Positions 5,959-7,975 of a stretch of DNA of 7,975 nucleotides are shown here, in pieces. The notes beneath the pieces are model-generated. The model worked only from the letters and a program-made list of their open reading frames with translations, was not told the DNA's origin and made no database searches. The first letter of the stretch is position 1; the number at the start of each line of letters is the position of its first letter. The stretch is from Gammaproteobacteria bacterium (GTDB taxonomy: Bacteria; Pseudomonadota; Gammaproteobacteria; Thiohalomonadales; Thiohalomonadaceae). Where the stretch lies: positions 1-7,975 of the forward strand of contig JAPHSO010000140.1 of the NCBI GenBank assembly GCA_026193675.1, given 5' to 3'. The position numbers and the translations under genes are program-made.

Positions 5959-6621
5959 ATGGGTGAAGCGAATGAGCTACTACTCTGGGCCAAAGGCCCT
6001 GCTTTTGAGTGGGCGTTGGGGATTATGATATTTGGAATCGTTATACGCCTTATTGAGATCTTCTCGCTGGGTCGAAGAGTGGACTACTCGGTTGCCAGAG
6101 AGAATAGCCCCGGTTCTGGTTTAAAGACAATTTTCAGTCGTTCCTATAAGGTCGAACTATCGACCCCACAGGTGACTCGAACCGTTATTACCGGCTATAT
6201 ATTTCACATCGGTCTGCTGATTACTGTCGCGCTATTTATTCCCCATATTGAAATCTGGAGATCAATTATTGGATTTGGCTGGCCTGGGCTGCCCACATCT
6301 ATTGTCGATTTTGTTGCAGTCATCACCATGTTGACGCTGCTGGTGGTGTTGGTAGATCGGTTGACTAACCCTGTAAAAAAACAGCTCTCAACAATTGGAG
6401 ACTATCTGGCATGGCTGGTCACCTTCCTGCCACTATTAACCGGATATCTCACCTACCACCATCTGGGACTTCCCTATACCGAGATGCTGGCAATCCATAT
6501 TATAAGTGTGGAGCTGTTGATGATTATTCTTCCCTTTACCAAACTCATTCACAGCGTCACCATATTTATTGCACGCTGGTATAACGGTGATCAGTTTGCA
6601 CGTAAGGGGGTGGCATCATGA
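5959..6621 (+). CDS. isp1: Isp1, NarI-like membrane cytochrome b of hydrogenase
   Basis: Isp1 is an integral membrane b-type cytochrome that takes electrons from the periplasmic hydrogenase. The 220 residues show five likely membrane helices, at about 14-35, 74-96, 112-133, 148-168 and 176-204, as in NarI and DsrM. Histidines in or near helices are H83, H96, H167, H168, H180 and H198. H180 and H198 are 18 apart in the last helix, like the heme-ligand pair of E. coli NarI, so two hemes b are likely; exact ligands are inference. GGGAGAG (5944-5950) lies eight bases before the ATG. The stop overlaps the start of isp2 as ATGA, so the two are translated together and probably form one complex. Confidence 0.9.
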   Translation: MGEANELLLWAKGPAFEWALGIMIFGIVIRLIEIFSLGRRVDYSVARENSPGSGLKTIFSRSYKVELSTPQVTRTVITGYIFHIGLLITVALFIPHIEIWRSIIGFGWPGLPTSIVDFVAVITMLTLLVVLVDRLTNPVKKQLSTIGDYLAWLVTFLPLLTGYLTYHHLGLPYTEMLAIHIISVELLMIILPFTKLIHSVTIFIARWYNGDQFARKGVAS

Positions 6622-7874
6622 GCGCTTCACTCGAGAAAGGGCACCAGGCCTTTAGGGCCGTGATGGATGGCCCCATTGCAAGTTTTTTCTCTAGCTGTGC
6701 CCACTGTGGTATCTGTGCCGATGCCTGCCTCTTTTATACCGAGACAGGGGATGCCAAATACACCCCAATTCATAAACTAGAGCCTCTTAGACGGGTATGG
6801 CAGCAGGAGTTTACCCTGCTCGGAAAACTCGCTTCGATGGTGGGTCTCTCCAAACCTGTTACCGATGCAGAGTTGGAAGAGTGGAGTGAGCTGGTCTACG
6901 ATAGCTGCACGCTTTGTGGTCGCTGCTCTGTGGCCTGTCCAGTGGGTAATGACATCACCTATATGGTACGTAAGATGCGCGAGGGCATGTCTGCCTCGGG
7001 TCATGCGCCAGCGGGTGTGATTGGTGCCGTCAAACGCACCATTGAGCATGGTAGTCCGATGGATGTGACGCTTAAGGCGTTACAGGCGCAGATCAAACAT
7101 CAGGAGGAAGATACCGGTCTAACCATACCTATCGATCAACCAGGAAGTGATTATCTGGCACTGCTCTCCTCAATGGAGATCATGAACTACCCCGAATATC
7201 TGGGGGCATTGGCCAAGATCTTTAAAAAGGCGGGAGTGAGCTGGACCCTCTCATCAGAGGCTTTTGAGGCGACCAATGCCGGTATCCAGATAGGTTCATC
7301 TGATCTGGCTCGCGAGATTGTGATGCGTATTGTCGATTCGGCCGAGAAGTTACAGGTAAAAAATGTGATCAGTCCTGAGTGTGGTCATGCATTTACTGCA
7401 CTACGATGGGAAGGCCCTAACCTGATTGGTCGTCCCTATAAATTTAATGTGGTGCATATCCTTGAGTTGCTAGATGAGCTACGGGCAGCAGGAAAGATTA
7501 AAACTAAAGGTGGCGACAGCGATCCGCTCACTTTCCATGATCCCTGTCAGATTGTTCGCCGTGGTGGTGTGGTGCAGCAGCCACGTAACCTTCTTAATAT
7601 GGTGGCTACCGACTTTAGAGAGATGAGTGATCACGGCACAATGAACTGGTGCTGTGGTGGCGGTGGTGGCGTAAGCGCTAATGAGCGGGCCGATGAACTT
7701 AAGTTGATAGCCTTTAAAAAGAAGAAGTCTCAAATTGAGGAGCTGGGCGTCAACAAGATGGTGACCGCCTGTGCCAACTGTCGCATCGTGATTGAGGATG
7801 GTCTTGAACATTACAATATGGATGTCGAGGTGATGGGTCTTTCAGAGATGGTGGCGGACTACTTGGAAGAATAA
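6618..7874 (+). CDS. isp2: Isp2, HdrD/DsrK-like iron-sulfur protein of hydrogenase
   Basis: Isp2 resembles the catalytic subunit of heterodisulfide reductase (HdrD) and DsrK, and is thought to pass electrons between Isp1 and a cytoplasmic or quinone-linked acceptor. In its 418 residues, two 4Fe-4S ferredoxin motifs appear at C27-C30-C33-C37 (CAHCGICADAC) and C97-C100-C103-C107 (CTLCGRCSVACPVG). The C-terminal half holds a CCG region. Its second repeat is complete: C310 (HDPC), C345-C346-Gly (NWCCGGGGG) and C385/C388 (CANC). The first repeat is reduced to C255 in SPECGHAF, as in DsrK-like proteins. There is no signal peptide or membrane helix, so it should lie on the cytoplasmic face bound to Isp1. 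A true heterodisulfide substrate is not shown. The gene overlaps isp1 by four bases. Confidence 0.92.
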   Translation: MSASLEKGHQAFRAVMDGPIASFFSSCAHCGICADACLFYTETGDAKYTPIHKLEPLRRVWQQEFTLLGKLASMVGLSKPVTDAELEEWSELVYDSCTLCGRCSVACPVGNDITYMVRKMREGMSASGHAPAGVIGAVKRTIEHGSPMDVTLKALQAQIKHQEEDTGLTIPIDQPGSDYLALLSSMEIMNYPEYLGALAKIFKKAGVSWTLSSEAFEATNAGIQIGSSDLAREIVMRIVDSAEKLQVKNVISPECGHAFTALRWEGPNLIGRPYKFNVVHILELLDELRAAGKIKTKGGDSDPLTFHDPCQIVRRGGVVQQPRNLLNMVATDFREMSDHGTMNWCCGGGGGVSANERADELKLIAFKKKKSQIEELGVNKMVTACANCRIVIEDGLEHYNMDVEVMGLSEMVADYLEE

Positions 7875-7946
7875 ATTAGGCATAGCATTATTTTAAATTA
7901 AGCTGTTTAATCGAATTAACCGTTTTTTATTTATAAGGATTGGGGT
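7875..7946 (+). other. AT-rich spacer before the large-subunit gene
   Basis: These 72 bases are the longest gap in the right block. They contain small AT-only inverted repeats (TTAAT cga ATTAA, about 7908-7920) followed by a T run, and then AAGGA (7935-7939) as ribosome binding site for the ATG at 7947. The stems are too weak to call a terminator. The spacer could hold an RNA-processing site or a weak internal promoter, but nothing there is decisive. Confidence 0.4.
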
Positions 7947-7975
7947 ATGAGTAATCAGAAGGTAGTGGGCGATCC
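7947..7975 (+). CDS. hynL: Probable [NiFe]-hydrogenase large subunit, first residues only
   Basis: Only nine full codons plus two bases are present, reading MSNQKVVGDP with the last codon incomplete but fixed as proline. Large subunits commonly start with a strand leading into DPVTRIEGH, and VVGDP fits the beginning of that motif. A good ribosome binding site, AAGGA, lies seven bases upstream. Position after isp2 matches the hynS-isp1-isp2-hynL order of Isp-type hydrogenases. The identity therefore rests mainly on context; ten residues alone would not establish it. Confidence 0.7.

Noticed and set aside
7908..7930. TTAAT/ATTAA stem followed by a T run as a terminator
   Set aside because: The stem is five AT pairs only and sits between genes expected to be expressed together, so a real terminator is unlikely.

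Overview
The window is a [NiFe]-hydrogenase locus with two divergent gene blocks that read away from a 148-base intergenic region (3750-3897). It is almost entirely coding. The catalytic genes look like the membrane-linked Isp type ([NiFe] group 1e), known best from purple sulfur bacteria such as Thiocapsa and Allochromatium. The arrangement, protein style and moderate base composition suggest a proteobacterium, most likely a sulfur-oxidising gammaproteobacterium or symbiont. That placement is inference, since no rRNA or other phylogenetic marker is present.

Left block, minus strand, in reading order from the centre: hypC (3749-3507), hypA (3497-3141), hypB (3134-2232), hypD (2207-1071) and hypF (from 1069, running off the left edge). 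These make the Fe(CN)2CO centre and insert nickel. HypF makes the carbamoyl-derived cyanide precursor, HypC and HypD form the scaffold on which the iron centre is built, and HypA and HypB deliver nickel. Gaps are 1 to 24 bases, so this is one operon. hypE is not in the window and is probably beyond hypF.

Right block, plus strand: a hydrogenase maturation endopeptidase (GTG start, 3898-4365), a short HupH/HyaF-like protein (GTG start, 4362-4790), the Tat-exported small subunit (4799-5944), isp1, a NarI-like membrane cytochrome b (5959-6621), isp2, an HdrD/DsrK-like iron-sulfur protein (6618-7874), and the first 9 to 10 codons of a gene that is probably the large subunit (7947 onward). The isp1-isp2 pair between the small and large subunit genes is the mark of Isp-type hydrogenases. 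The likely electron path is H2, large subunit, small-subunit clusters, Isp1 hemes, then Isp2 or the quinone pool.

I see no mobile element, CRISPR array, tRNA, rRNA or clearly unknown gene. The system type is already described. The points worth a second look are details: a histidine-rich tail at the C-terminus of HypB rather than near its N-terminus, a variant first cysteine motif in HypD, a half-length HupH, a standard four-cysteine proximal-cluster set in the small subunit, and face-to-face TTGACA elements in the divergent promoter region.
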